From assembly GCA_950295325.1 (NCBI GenBank), contig OX485807.1:21423666-21487665 (forward strand): DNA of 64,000 bases. Direction: 5' to 3'. This document shows positions 25,286 to 38,263 of this stretch, in pieces. The position numbers and the translations under genes are program-made. Numbering within the stretch: the stretch's first letter is position 1; each line of letters begins with the position of its first letter. The notes beneath the pieces were generated by a model. It was not told where the DNA came from. It saw only the letters and a list, made by a program, of their open reading frames with translations, and did not search any database. The DNA comes from Polytrichum commune. Its lineage: Eukaryota > Streptophyta > Polytrichopsida > Polytrichales > Polytrichaceae.

Positions 25286-26817
25286 ATGAGGTTCGTTGCT
25301 CTTGTCTTGTTGCCGTTCGTGTTTTTGTTTACGGCGATGCTTTTTGTTATGTTCTCTTGAAGTTTGAGTGGGTTTTAGGGTACGGAATAGTTTCGCTCTC
25401 AAAACCATTGTTGACTTGTCCATCAAATTATCGCCGGTGGCAATGTGATTTCCTTTGTCTATAGTCGTCACGTCGCCTTCTATTATATTCGCTGTCGACT
25501 GTGTTGAGTTTTTACTGTCTACGCCGGTATTATAGAAGTTTAAGTTAGGTTTTAGGGTGCGTCAGTTAGGTTTTTGTAGTATATTTTATGTACCTAATCC
25601 CCTCAGGTTTAGGTGTTGTGACCTTTTTGTCATTATTTCAAGTGGTATATGTGATATTTTGTTTGTGGGCTTGGGATGTGAACATTGTTGAATGAGATTG
25701 GGATATGAATGTAATGGGGTTTGATGGTTGTACAAATGCAGTAAGCTTCAGAGTGATGTTTTGAGGGAAGCCATCACCACAATTGTCACTGATGCCAAGG
25801 AGAAGAACAGGAAGTTCACCGAGACGGTTGAACTTCAGATTGGTCTGAAGAACTATGACCCCCAGAAAGACAAACGTTTCAGTGGATCCGTCAAGTTGCC
25901 ACATATCCCCCGCCCTAAGATGAGGGTGTGCATGCTCGGAGATGCTCAGCACGTTGAGGAGGTATGTAGATTAATGTGGCGGCTGATAGTGACATGGACC
26001 TGCTTATTACTACTTGTGGTTTAAAATGCAATTGAAAATCAACTGCTTGGTTAGGGTTTGGACACGAGTTCGTAGTTTTAGGTCTAAGAAATATTTCGCA
26101 GTTTTCACTTATAATGCTGATCGTCTATATGTTTGGCCTTGAACAGGCCAACAAAGTAGGAGTTGAGTGCATGGATGTGGAATCCTTGAAGAAGATGAAC
26201 AAGAACAAGAAGCTTGTGAAGAAGCTCGCGAAGAGATACCATGCTTTTTTGGCTTCCGAGTCTGTCATCAAGCAGATCCCTCGTTTGTTGGGTCCCGGTT
26301 TGAACAAGGCTGGAAAGTTCCCTGCTCTGGTGTCACACCAGGAGTCCCTGGAGGCCAAGGTGATGGAGGCTAAAGCCATGGTCAAGTTCCAGCTCAAGAA
26401 GGTTTTGTGCATGGGTGTGGCTATTGGTAACTGTGGAATGGAGGAGAAGCAAATCTTCCAGAACACACAGATGAGCGTTAACTTCCTCGTGTCTCTGCTT
26501 AAGAAGAACTGGCAGAATGTAAGTTCGCTTTCCTTGCTCCAATCCCTGTGCAGGGACAACCGTGTATGTATTGCTATTTTTGGATAAATATGTTTTTATT
26601 GAGACTATCCTTACAATTGAGTTCTACCTCAACTATATTGATGATGTTAAATTCATTGAAAAAAGAAGATTTCCTGAGGAATCTGTCGTGAATGGTTACA
26701 GAGGTTTCATAACTGAATTGCATTAGAAGTGTTTCTGATTTGTTATTTTCTGACTTTGTGCAGGTAAGGGTGTTGTACTTGAAGACCACGATGGGCAAGC
26801 CTTACCGTATCTACTGA
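25286..26817 (+). CDS. RPL10A: large-subunit ribosomal protein uL1 (L10a)
   Basis: This is the cytosolic 60S protein that forms the L1 stalk near the tRNA exit site. I place four GT-AG exons: 25286-25290, 25742-25961, 26147-26518 and 26764-26817. Exon 1 holds only five coding bases (ATG AG), so serine 2 is split by the first intron, a layout often seen in ribosomal protein genes. The total is 651 nt and 216 aa, the standard eukaryotic length. Diagnostic segments are [13 protein letters not shown] at the start, [11 protein letters not shown] near residue 125, and MGKPYRIY at the end. The protein is intact, with no missing block. A strongly used telo-box-type promoter is expected. Confidence 0.97.
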
Positions 26818-28549
26818 TTTTGGTTAATTGCTATGTAAACATGTCACTTGCTGGCATTCGCCAAAGTAAGAGAATCAATTTGGGCAGTAGTGCTCTGTCT
26901 GGTTTTTCCCCTTCAATACATACATTCCAATTGGTTTTTCGAAAGTGACTTGTTGATGGATATTACGATGCATTTTCTATTCACGAGATGCAATATCTAT
27001 TCTCAGAGTGCATTAAATGTTTATTTTAGATGCCTGAATGTTTGTCTGCCATGATTTGTGAAAGAAAATGCAAATTCTTAACATGCGAAAGAATTATCTT
27101 ATTCTTTGATGAATTGCATAAACTATTGCTACAACATCTGGCTACTTAACTATGAGGGAATGCTCTCAAGATGTTTGACCAGAAAAAGCATCTCATATAT
27201 TTTAGGGCAATGTATATCTTTCAAATGATTAGTTTCCGGGCAATGTATATCTTTTAGTGGGCACGTAAATGTCAATAGACAGTGTAATTCTTGTAATAAT
27301 ACTGTATGATAGTGAACTAGGTTTCTCCACTTTCGTTGGAGAGGTTCTTTGACGGGTGGACTGTTGGTTTCGCGACGCCCTCAGAAATTTAAGTCATAGT
27401 TAATGAGGCGAATATGAAAGTGGAAAGAATCTTGATGAAATAACTTCATGTGTGCTTTCAGCAAGACAATTCTTCATGTGCCGATAAATATTTAGGATGG
27501 ATTATCTAGGAGCATGTCATGATTGAGTCGCCTGATTTCTATTTCTAGTGTCTGTTTCTATTTCCATTTGTACACCCTTTGTAGTGACGAAAATGTCTAT
27601 ACAATATGTACTTTGGGGACTGCCTCTTTATTTGGAGGTTGGCATTCTTTGGATTGTGATGTAGCTATCAAGTTAAAATGGAACATCTTGTTTTGTACGA
27701 TTTGTTGAGGTTACCTACACTTTGGTAGGAGCTAAAAAGCCAGGTTTATGTGTGCATACACATGTGGATTCACATAAGCAGGAATGGAAAGGGTTGTAAA
27801 GAAGTTATTGATGCTGTGGTTTTCTGATTTCTGCGTCTTTCATTAAGCGGATGCAACATTTCTTGGGCTCGTGTGTAAACAATTCTGGCAACTGTATACT
27901 GGAATAGCCATGCTCTCAGGGCACCTACAGAGCTATCCTTGTGTGAGGTGAAACTGGTTTGATTAAGATCTCTTGCACTTCTCATCTCTAGATTTTGGTC
28001 ACCTTAAATACATTTGTTCTCATACCAATCTCATTCTGTGTCTATTGAACCACTTAATTAACATCAGTAGGCTGTAGTGTTCTATATGACACTATGACTG
28101 CAGAGGCCATCTGTAGATTTTTAATTTCAAGGCATTATACGCAGGCTATGAATACCGAATGTTTCCAATTGACTATTGTCTATGTCAATGTCTATAATGT
28201 AAGGTTCTGTGCCTTTGCAATTCTATATCTGATTTCTCCTTGGGTAATAAACAATCGGATCTAGACTACTGCCCTCTCTTCCTCAAAATAGGTAGGAGTG
28301 TAGGATCGAAGCTTCCAGCCCTGCGTAGTCAAGGTCAAGATCTCCATCCCAATCCTAAGAAGGCAAACATGAATTCACTTATGTGCAAGGTGAGACCTAC
28401 ACTTTATTAGACGACCATGCTCAACCATGGTTGCACTTTAGACTATATGAAGCTCAAACCATCTTTTCTAAAAATCAAGGGGGTAAACAACGAGGTGGAC
28501 CGTTCAACACATGGTCTAATTGCAATTGTTGAGAGGCTTGTCAAAACTT
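26818..28549. other. RPL10A 3' flank and intergenic sequence
   Basis: This begins with the probable 3' untranslated region of RPL10A and grades into AT-rich DNA. No frame here has recognisable domains, RNA genes or clear repeat ends. The left limit of the decayed LINE that follows is uncertain. Confidence 0.5.
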
Positions 28550-30240
28550 CTACATGGTGATAAACTCTAGTCACTTGGACAATACTTCTAGAATGGTTTT
28601 CAAAATGTATGGCATTGTGATCTGGCATAAGAAACGCTCTTACTTGGAGTGCAAACAAAAGCATCTAAATCTTCTACTCAAAAGTGATTTAAAATTGTTT
28701 TGAAAGAGCTTTGAAGAAAAAGATGATTCAACCCTCCCATTTACGCCACAAGAAGCACTAAATTATTGCACAAAACTATACACCTTAGGACAAAGTATCA
28801 ACGAACATTCATTTTCTTGATGTTTTTACATAAGGGAAAATATGGGTCTATATGAAACACCCATCAAGTCACAAGACGAGGGGATATCCATGGGTTAAAA
28901 CTTGAGCTTCTAAAATGGGTTACAAATGATCTATAGGCTCGCTCCACAAAGTCATTTAATTTGGTGGCTAAAGAGGGTTTCCCGGCTTCATGGACTATTA
29001 ACATCATTCAAATGATCTTCAAATGTGATGAAAGATGATCCCTAGGGAATTATAGGATCATCATGTTGAGAAAAGTCTTTGGCAAGCTTTATGGCTTTGT
29101 TGTGGGAAAAATAAATAATCGATGGGTGGGTTTGAAAGGAGTCATAGCATGAGGACAAACATGTTTTAGGGAAGGTAGATCCACTTTGGACCACGTCCTT
29201 ACATTATGTATGTTAATCAAACAAGAAGTTTTTGTACATCGATGTCTCTATTCTTGTTTTGTTGATTTCAACAAAGCTTTTGACATAGTCCCCCATAACA
29301 AGCTATGGGAACGCCCCCAACGATTAGGTGTACTAGCTCATTTACAACAGGTTGTAGAAGCCATGTACACCACACTCTATGCAAAAGTTTGAATAAATGG
29401 CAACACACATGGCGAAGTAATGTCCAACATTGGTATTGAACATGGATGTCCCCTCTCCCCCGCACTATTTAGCTTGTACATTGATGAACTTGAAACATAT
29501 TTGTCCAAGATCAACATGGATTCTTTGTGTTTATTTAACATAGTTGTTGTCATTCTTCTTTATGCTGATGATGTTGTTCTACTCTCTAAATCAAGAACAT
29601 GCCTACAAAGGCTTTTGAACAAGCTATAGGAGTTTTGCACTTCTTCTAGCCTTGAAGTTAATTTATCTAAGACTAAAATCATGACATTTTTGCCGCCACA
29701 AAAGGAAATTAAACCAATTGGCATTTTACCTAGACAAGGATCAAAATTGAGATTAGTCTTGAATACAAATACCTTGGGATGGATTTTTATCCACATGGTT
29801 ACTTTGAGCCATCTATTAAAAGGCAAAGAATCGCATGTATGGGCACTTTAAAGGAAGAAACAATAGTAGGAGTAACATGCTGGGAAGTCAAATCCCATCT
29901 ATTCAAGGCTTTGGTGCTTCCTACTTTGACATACGACATTGAAATTTGGGGTGGCAATTTGAAAAACTCTCATTGGAAGGTTATCGAAAAAGGCATGAAG
30001 ATGCAGATGATGTTTCACGTCAAAGTGTGTTTTTTGACTACCTATCATATATTGCTAGCCGAATTTCGAGAACTTTCTATAGAATTGTATGCTCTCAAGC
30101 TTACTATGTGCTTTCAACAATGGCATGGCGACCTAGTACTCCCCTTCATAGGAACCTAAGAACTTGTGACAACCATATATATCTTCTCTCTTGGATTGTG
30201 CACATAGTGGTCGGGTCATGGTTCTTGCATATGTCAATGT
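28550..30240 (+). pseudogene. degenerate LINE reverse transcriptase (older element, 5' piece)
   Basis: Translated fragments in order give a thumb/finger-type stretch (SLGNYRIIMLRKVFGKLYG, about 29,040-29,095), CFREGRSTLDHVLTL (about 29,160-29,205), FVDFNKAFDIVPHNKLW (about 29,260-29,310), GIEHGCPLSPALFSLYIDEL (about 29,435-29,490) and the catalytic YADD at 29,561-29,572. These are successive reverse transcriptase motifs of a non-LTR retrotransposon. Several in-frame stops and frame changes make it non-functional. Downstream text around 29,880-30,110 resembles the post-RT region. Its C-terminal zinc-knuckle part appears to lie at 52,012-52,317, so this copy was probably split by the next element. 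Confidence 0.85.
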
Positions 30241-30856
30241 TGTGTACAAGTTGACATTACAATGTATATGAACATGGAAACCAGAATGGCAACGCACTAC
30301 CGCAACGAAGAACACAACAGAGGAGCGGCATAACCAAGACCACTAGCAACCCCTTGGCACAACCGAAGACAACAAACAACGACACCGACTAGGTCAAACA
30401 CCACAGAAGACCACCGATCTACACAAGTACGAGGCAAAAACAACATCGAGGCTTCTTGGATTAAAAAAAACACTGCTTTATTATGGATCTGTACACTGCT
30501 CAACCTTAGCTGGATTGCGACCCCCTATTCCTACCAACACCCTGCTCACAAGGCCAACACTATCCCCTGCCCCCACCTAACAAATCTGCACACTACGTAT
30601 CCCTCCTCCAACCGGTGCGACACCGATCCACAACCGCAATGATGATGGAACCACCGATCAACCCCGGCCGCAACCCCGCAACTGGCGAACAGATGCTGCC
30701 ACAGAAGCCCTCCCACAAAAGCCCTCCCACGGAACAATTGATCCAACAACCGTGGCGGCAAGCGAGTTGAGGAGGAAACAACACCACCGGACAACCTCAG
30801 CCCTCCCCGCGCCCCACCAACACACCTACACACATTAGCCACACGTTAGAAACCAT

Positions 30857-30876
30857 CCCCCCCCCCCCCCCCCCCC
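30857..30876 (+). repeat. 20-base poly(C) tract
   Basis: An uninterrupted C20 run lies in the 5' part of the C/A-rich LINE. A similar C16 run is at 31,651-31,666. Exact length may be uncertain in any assembly. Confidence 0.85.
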
Positions 30877-33222
30877 AACACAATCATGTATCACAACTCT
30901 TCACACACTACCCTACTGCTACACTTCATTGCACATCTCCCCACTCCGACTCATGCCCACACAACAAGCACACGCAACAACAACACAAAGCACCACACAA
31001 TGGACACTTCACACACAAATACCACACAAAGCAAAACCAACGCAATAACACCCAAGCGGAAGCTTACCTTGGCCAAATCCAAACCAACATGTGAAACCAA
31101 TCGTCCCTCCACTGTCGCAAACCACATAGCAAAGACACCCACAAGCTCACACGACACACCAATACACACACAAGAAACACAACAACACACACAAGATCCC
31201 AACCCATCACACAACCGAACACCCCTCCCCAAACACATAGTCACACACAAACAAACAAAACCATGCACACCTCCACACACGAAAAGAAACGACTCATATC
31301 CACCCCCCCCCCCTCAAAGAGCTAACCCCCCCACAGGATACCCAAACCCAACCATCAGAAACAACACCCCCCGCACCTCAAGAAACAGACACAAGTACAA
31401 AGATTACGTACCTGCACCTACAACCAAGAACAACCCCGCACCAAAGGGTCACACAAAAACTTGTGAGAACCGTGCAACATCTAGACACCTCGAGGTTCAC
31501 CACATCAACAACAACTCATTCAAAGGTGTACTCAAATCACCGCACTACAAACAAAACCAACCCCCCCCCAAGTCCAAACCCACACCAAACCCACACACAT
31601 CATGCAGACTAAGCCAATACCACCCACCTCATAACCTGATAACAAAATTACCCCCCCCCCCCCCCCGCAACCCCAAATCAAGCCACTGACACACACCTCA
31701 CGATAAAAGACATCCCAACAAGACACAAGACACACACACCCCATACCACTAAAAACATCAAACCCACACCCACCACACAAACTACACACATCAAACTACA
31801 ACCTCTCAAAACAGTAAACAACGCATCCACCACACACAAAGACAAGACTACACACCCCCGCACACCCTATAAACATACCCTATAGATCATACTTACCCAA
31901 TCCAAACCCCTACACAAACCCCACTCCCACCTAGACCACCCTCAAAAAACACAACAACACACCTGGCCCCAACCCCAAGCACTGACAACCAACAACGGAA
32001 ACCATACTCCACCTGCCCACAACAACACCCACATCCCACTACTTGACACACCCAACAAGCATACATCCAACACCCACATCTCACACCACACACCTCTCTC
32101 ACCACACCACAGTCACCAGCATTCCATTCCCACCCCCCCTACCCCACTCCATCTCTCACACCACACACTCCCTCCCTCCCACCAGCATTTCCCCCCCACC
32201 TCTCTCACTTCACTCTCCACCCCGCACACTCCACTCCCTCAGGGGCCATCCAACGCCCAGCTTTCATTCCACACCTCCCTCTTCCTCCATTACAGTCATC
32301 AACATCTCCCTCCCACCCCTCTCACCACGCTCACCATCTCTCAAACCTCCCTTCCTCAGGGACCCCTTAGCCCACCCAGTAGCACACGACATCCCCCCCG
32401 TATCTCTCACACCAAGCTCAACACACACTGTACCATCCGACAAAACTCCACCACACAGCCGAGCAATCCAGGAGAAACCCCCCACAACAACTCCAAAGCC
32501 GCTAAATGCCTCGACTGCACCACAACAACGACCGCCCCAACCCTGAACGTGGTGACGTGCATCCACCAGCGACTAGCAATTCCCAGCAGCTCCTGAAGAG
32601 CCCAGCAGCCACCCATCCTACCGACACCGACACCGACACCGAACGCTGCACCCGGCGACACCACTAGCCAGACCCCTCATCATCGCAGCCACAAGCAAGG
32701 CCCACAGACGCCACTGCAACAACAGACCCCCAAGCGTACACCTGCACGACACCAACACGGCCAATCAGTGAACGCCCACACCAACGTTGCATTCGGAGCC
32801 AGCCAACAACAACATCCAATTCGCAGGACCGCAACCGCCACCCCAAACTACAACACAAGACTCAGCCACGGACACACCCACAACCAACAACACCGCAGCA
32901 GACAAATTCTCAACAACACCAAGCCTGCATACACAACAACTCAAGCCCACGACACTCCACCAGCACGCTCCCACCCCACCCTGAGACATCCCATGCTCAA
33001 CACCGAAAGGCCACTTATAAAGAAGGTAACCCCCTGATCCAACCTTTGATTCTCCTGGAAAACACTAATCCGCAGACAGGTACAAAACAACCACCCACAC
33101 TCAACGACCAGTACAAGGATTTCCGACAATAGGTACCTGCACAACCGCCAATCCCACACACGTCCCAACTCTAAAATCACGCCCCTCAATCACATGCGTT
33201 CGACGCTGAGGAGGACCTTGAC

Positions 33223-34646
33223 ATGGACGCCCAACTAGAGAATGTGTCCCTAGAAAGAGGAGGCAACTCATTACAAATGACATACGAGCGCACTCCACAA
33301 CAAGCCGCACAAGCACCGCCCAACAACTCCATACACCACACCGAGAGCGTGCCACAAACACTCCAATACCGCAACCCACGAATCGAAGATGTCTCGGAAA
33401 GCCAATCCACCAAACGAAGGAAGGCCGACGACTACATCGCCACCTCCACGCCCGACATTCCACACAAGACCACACCATCAAATACGAGAGCAAGAAGGAT
33501 GGCTACCCTAAGCATCGACATGACCGGACACATGTGGCTTGGGTTTCAAATGCATGAGACACTAGCCATACAAAGAGGAAAGAAGGAGTTGAAAGAGAAA
33601 CGCACTGATGAAGAATTTGCCACCATTGGCACACCCACCAACGAAATACAAGAATTACGATCGCTACGAAGAGCATTCCCAAGAACCAAGCAATTCCTCT
33701 ACCCCAACGAGCGTCCGGATGCGGTAACCGGCCAACATTTACACTTTACGCAAATCCCCATGTACAAGAAGACATCGCATACCCCAACAAGCACCACCGG
33801 GCTTCCCTAGTGCTCACTATAGGAACTCCCCATCAAGTCTCCACAAAGGCCAATACCACCTTCATGAATAGAATAGCCATAGCATACACATGGACGATAC
33901 TCGTACATATACTTTGTACTACCTATTTTTCTTTTATAAATAAAAGGCATACACTTCCACCCACCTTGACCGCCATAAGCACAACATTTGCTTCATACAC
34001 CAATACAATTATACCCAACAAACAAGCACAAAATATGACCCAAACTCCACCACACCAATGGACTTAAACACCCAAAGACCTATAATAATACCACATCATG
34101 CCTCAACAAAAACCACACAAACACACAACACATACAACCTTCCTAGGTGAGCAAAACCTAGCAATAGAAAACCTTACAAAAATATTGCACCAAGAACAAC
34201 TCACCCAACCACAATGGGAAGAAGCACAAAATGATTTCCAAAATATTATAAACTCTCTTAGTAGATGTATCGAAAAAACCTGCATGACAATACCCGTACC
34301 TCCACTTACCAATAGAGCCAAACCCAAGGAGGATTCCTACCTAGGAAACAACAAAAACTATGGAAACACCAACTTAAAATATACCATAGCGCTAGAAAGG
34401 CCATTCGGGCCGCTTGCCAACACCCCACACACACCTCCACAACCATCCAGACGTAAGCTCCCTAACACTAATAAAAAACATAGATGCCCCCCTCCCCTTA
34501 CAAATTATACAGAACACCAACAGTGGATAGAAAAAGTAACCAACATAGGAAAAACCGCTAAGGCCGAAACACACAAAAATATTCCACCCGACAAACGAAA
34601 GCTCCTTGGACTGCAAACAAAACTCCAATGGAGAAATCCTAACTAA
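33223..34646 (+). pseudogene. N-terminal coding region of the C/A-rich LINE
   Basis: Two open stretches (33,223-33,810 and 34,098-34,646) have ordinary, non-repetitive amino-acid composition, unlike the threonine/proline/histidine-rich frames further upstream. The second runs directly into the reverse transcriptase region after a frame change near 34,606. It contains a helical segment (ENLTKILHQEQLTQPQWEEA) typical of the linker between ORF1-like and RT regions. No zinc finger or DNA-binding motif is clear. I cannot assign a function beyond being part of the LINE polyprotein. Confidence 0.5.
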
Positions 34647-36640
34647 ACCCACAGACATAGCCAACGAAATATACCATACTCAACAAACATCATTCCATAG
34701 ACAAGCACCACTATGTAGTGACACCATTGACCACCCAAACACATGCTTATGCGCAATACGTAAATACCTCTTGTACACACACAATGACATTATACTAGAT
34801 AAACGAGGCCCCCACACCACACCTATAAGCACCCAATTTACCCGGGCGGTCTACGACAATTGCGTCAAAAAATTAACCAGGGGTAAAGCCCCCAGCCCTG
34901 ATAACATCCCAAACGGCATAATCAAAACACTACCACCACAATGTCAAGACCTAATCTTCCTATTTTTCCAACATTGCTACAAACAACGAGAAGTCCCAAC
35001 CTACTGGAAATACAGCAAAACTATCCTACTACACAAGAAAGATGACCCTATTTATCTCACTAATTACAGATCAATTGCACTAGCCAACACAATATATAAA
35101 CTATACATTAGCACCATAACGGCTCTCCTTACGAGCTATGAGAAACAACATAGACTACTACACTTCAGCCAAAAAGGCTTTCGACCACAACGTAACACTT
35201 CAAGATAAATACAAATGATCATTGCAGCCCTTGAAGATGCACGACTCATCAACAAAGATATCTACCTTACCTACATAGACTTCCGAAATGCCTTTGGATT
35301 CATTGACCACGTAAGACTACTTGCCCTCATGGAAGACCTAGGTTTCCCCCTAGATGCAGTAAAAATTGTTGGAAATATATACAAAAAATTTACCACGTCT
35401 TTCACATGTAACCAATTTGGAACAACACCCCCAATAACAATAAGTCATGGCACTATATAAGGAGATACACTTAGTCCATATCTATTCATTATATTTCTAG
35501 AACCACTACTATGATGATAAGAAAAAGATGACATGGAATACTACTTTAACACATCCACCTCCATATGCACCACCACAGCATACGCAGATGACCTAGCAAT
35601 TATCTCTAATACTATACAACACATCCAACCACAAATACTTAAATTACAAAAATTCGCTGAATGGTCACACATGGACCTCAATCTCTCAAAATGCGCCATC
35701 ACAGGGTGCCCTAACAAATCAAAATTCAAAACCAACACCTTTAAAACCTATATACAATCACAAAACATCACCTACAAAACAAAAAGCTTCCTAACCCTCA
35801 CACAAATTGAACCCTATACATACCTAGGCATCCAACTAATACGCTCGGGGAGGGGGGGTAGTCTTTGGATGGAGTAGCAATATACGTGCAAACAAATGAT
35901 AGGGTATTTTGAAAACATGGGGGCTAAAAATTATAAATGGACTTAAGAGTAATATAGGGCATCAAAAATGACACTGGACATCTTTTAAGTACTATAGGAT
36001 ATGGAATTATAAGTAATGCAAGCCATTTTTCTATTAACCCAAGGTAGAAATTTACATAATGATAGCATGTGAAAAAAAGAAGAGAATTGAAAGTAATACC
36101 CCCCTATAAAATAGTGGTTGTTCGCACCTATATCCTTAACTTTTTAACACACTGCCCCCCCCCCCCCCCCGAGCTAATACGATCCCTCAAATGGAACCTA
36201 CAAAAATAAATCACACTCCAAAAGGTCACACAACAAAGTAAACTACTAACCCTCTCCCCAGCTAGCCTTAAACAAAAAATTAACATTCTCAACACGGTCA
36301 TAAAACCTCGCATTGCCTACGCATACTACGCAGTCCCGTTCTCCAAACCAGACATAATAAAATTAGATAAAATAATAAGTAAATTAACCAAAGAAATTTG
36401 CAACATACCCAAGAGCACTGCTAACATTCTCACACACCTCCCCCATGAAAACTTCAGCATAAATGTAACCTCCCTCCTACCAGACTACATACACTGCATA
36501 GGCCAACAACTCATCCAAGCCCTTAACGACCCTGGTCAATTAGGTCACATATACCAAGGCCAAATACATATCTGCCAAATACGAGGGCTCACTGCACCTC
36601 CCTAAATTCAAACAACAAGCATGCACAAGATCCCCCATAG
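34606..36640 (+). pseudogene. reverse transcriptase of the C/A-rich LINE, with nonsense codons and a MITE insertion
   Basis: RT motifs follow in a single frame: KAPSPDNIPNGIIKTLP, YRSIALANTIYKLYIS, GFRPQRNTSR, YIDFRNAFGFIDH, then GDTLSPYLFIIFLEPLL and the catalytic AYADDLAI with YADD at 35,581-35,592. The frame is broken by TAA at 35,206-35,208, TAA at 35,458-35,460 (at the Q of the QGD motif) and TGA-TGA-TAA at 35,512-35,520. A 330-bp MITE splits the thumb region at 35,844-36,173. Taking it out with one duplication restores GIQLIRSLKW. After 36,600 the frame shifts and the product continues through 36,733-37,377. The enzyme is inactive in this copy. Confidence 0.88.
35844..36173. mobile_element. 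hAT-like MITE inside the LINE RT gene
   Basis: The element starts CTCGGGGAGGGGGGG and ends in a C16 run (36,155-36,170) plus GAG, so its ends are inverted repeats of CTCGGGG type. It is flanked by a perfect 8-bp direct duplication, CTAATACG, at 35,836-35,843 and 36,174-36,181. An 8-bp duplication is typical of hAT elements. The 330-bp interior is AT-rich and non-coding, in clear contrast with the C/A-rich host. The superfamily is inferred from duplication length only. Confidence 0.8.
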
Positions 36641-38230
36641 CAAGAACCCTCTTCCTATTAAAGAGAGAATATGAGATCCACGTTACCACTGCAAACCGCG
36701 CATTCCCCCTCAAGAAAACCCCACTAGAACAAATGTGGACATCCAAACCAACATATACCAACCTTAGTGACAACGCCAAAACAAGATCCCATAAATACCT
36801 GGACAAATTGTGTACACATGGAATCACAACACTAGCACAAATTCAAAATAAAGAAAACACAGCCATCTTAACGTCCGAAGAATTTCGGACCATCCACAAC
36901 CATACGTCCAAAACCATCAAAGAAATACTACAACACGCCTCAACAATATTCCCCCCTACAACACCACCCACACACCACACAAACCACCCCCAACCACCGC
37001 AACAAGCACCCACAAGCACAACACATACCACTAATCCCTCCTCACAACCCACACTAGGACGAGCAATTCACACCATAACCAAAGAAAGAATCTCCACTAG
37101 AAAAGACAAATGGGGTGCACAAGTCATCAAAAAACAATACCTATGCCAATGGCAAACCCCACAAGGAACCACACTACAATGGCGCAAAGAAGAGGACCTC
37201 TTACATCCGGACAACATCCTACTAGACCACAACCTACTACTCATAACACAATACCAAAATGCAACAAAGGAACAACAAGCCACCCAAACATATGTCACCT
37301 ATCTCACGCGCACTCAAACAAAAGACAAAAAATACATACGCCCCCTCCCCCCTCAACATCACCAACCTAAAAACTGACATACAAGAATGCAATCCAGATA
37401 AAGACATCCTTAGCAACAAACCAACCATACAAATACAAAACCAAGAAGCCAACATATACAACCACAAAGGTAAATACATAACCACAATCACTACAACACG
37501 ACTACATTGGTTATGGAACCAATTCAACCACAACAACCACCCACACCTAACCAACTTCCTACAACTGCCCCCACAAAATTTTCAGACCAAAATCTTATGG
37601 CTCCTACATAGATACACAACCATACTCCCCAAGAAAAAACCAAAAATTATCCAACCAAATAATTGACACCACACACTACACCCAGATATCATTAAATTAC
37701 TCATAGACACATTTCAAATCACACATTCATATTACTCATCCCCACTCACTTGCCCCACCCAACTCACCACACAACTGCGACATCCTATTTGGTTCACTAG
37801 GACACGCGCAATCCTCTAGATGGAATGGGATAGAACTAGCATTCCCCATAGATCACAAGACAACTTTAGAAGCCATACACTGGGCTAGAAGGGCTGCCAA
37901 GGAAGACACACAAACAGTCACCATACTAATAATCAACCACGCCGACTGGACACCACAAACAATCCCACTTAACAAACACCCAGACATATACACAATAGTA
38001 ACCATCCCACCGCATACTATACATTACAACCCCACGCCAGAATGGCCAAAATATTACCAACATACAGATTCATCACTTACATCCATCATATGCATACATA
38101 ACCAAGCAACCCCAACATTGAACCCACAAACACCACAAGAATTACAAAAAATCCTGGAAAGAATAACAAACACACACACCGAAACGCACCCCATCAAACC
38201 CACTCTAGCACACTACAATGTTAAATTCTC
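36640..38230 (+). pseudogene. LINE region between RT and RNase H, unassigned domain
   Basis: The post-RT part (36,640-37,377) includes TLFLLKREYEI and a KWGAQVIKKQYLCQW segment. From about 37,780 to 38,110 a further block reads FGSLGHAQSSRWNGIELAFP, ILIINHADW, VTIPPHTIHYNPTPEWPKYY and SLTSIICIHNQ. Its order (a W-x-G...A-x-P element, a hydrophobic strand ending DW, then PEW) faintly recalls the phage-type N6-adenine methyltransferase fold. The NPP[YF] catalytic motif is not visible, so this is only a suggestion. Frames change several times, so the copy is inactive. The region stops at the Mutator-like insertion. Confidence 0.5.
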
Positions 38231-38254
38231 CAACAAATGGAAAAACGCCCCCAA

Positions 38255-38263
38255 TATAAAAAT
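38255..38263. repeat. 9-bp target-site duplication, outer copy
   Basis: TATAAAAAT lies in LINE sequence immediately before the left terminal repeat at 38,264. Its partner, reverse-complemented as ATTTTTATA, lies at 43,970-43,978 immediately before the internal terminal repeat at 43,979. A 9-bp duplication is characteristic of Mutator-like elements. Confidence 0.8.

Noticed and set aside
26125-26559. A 144-codon minus-strand frame opposite RPL10A exon 3
   Set aside because: It mirrors the highly biased codons of the real ribosomal protein exon on the other strand and has no domain of its own.
30886-31689. A 267-codon open frame, the longest unbroken one in its area
   Set aside because: It is almost only Thr, His, Pro, Asn, Lys and Ser because the strand lacks G, so stop codons with G are rare and long frames arise by composition. 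No motif supports a protein, although it may overlap the LINE 5' region.
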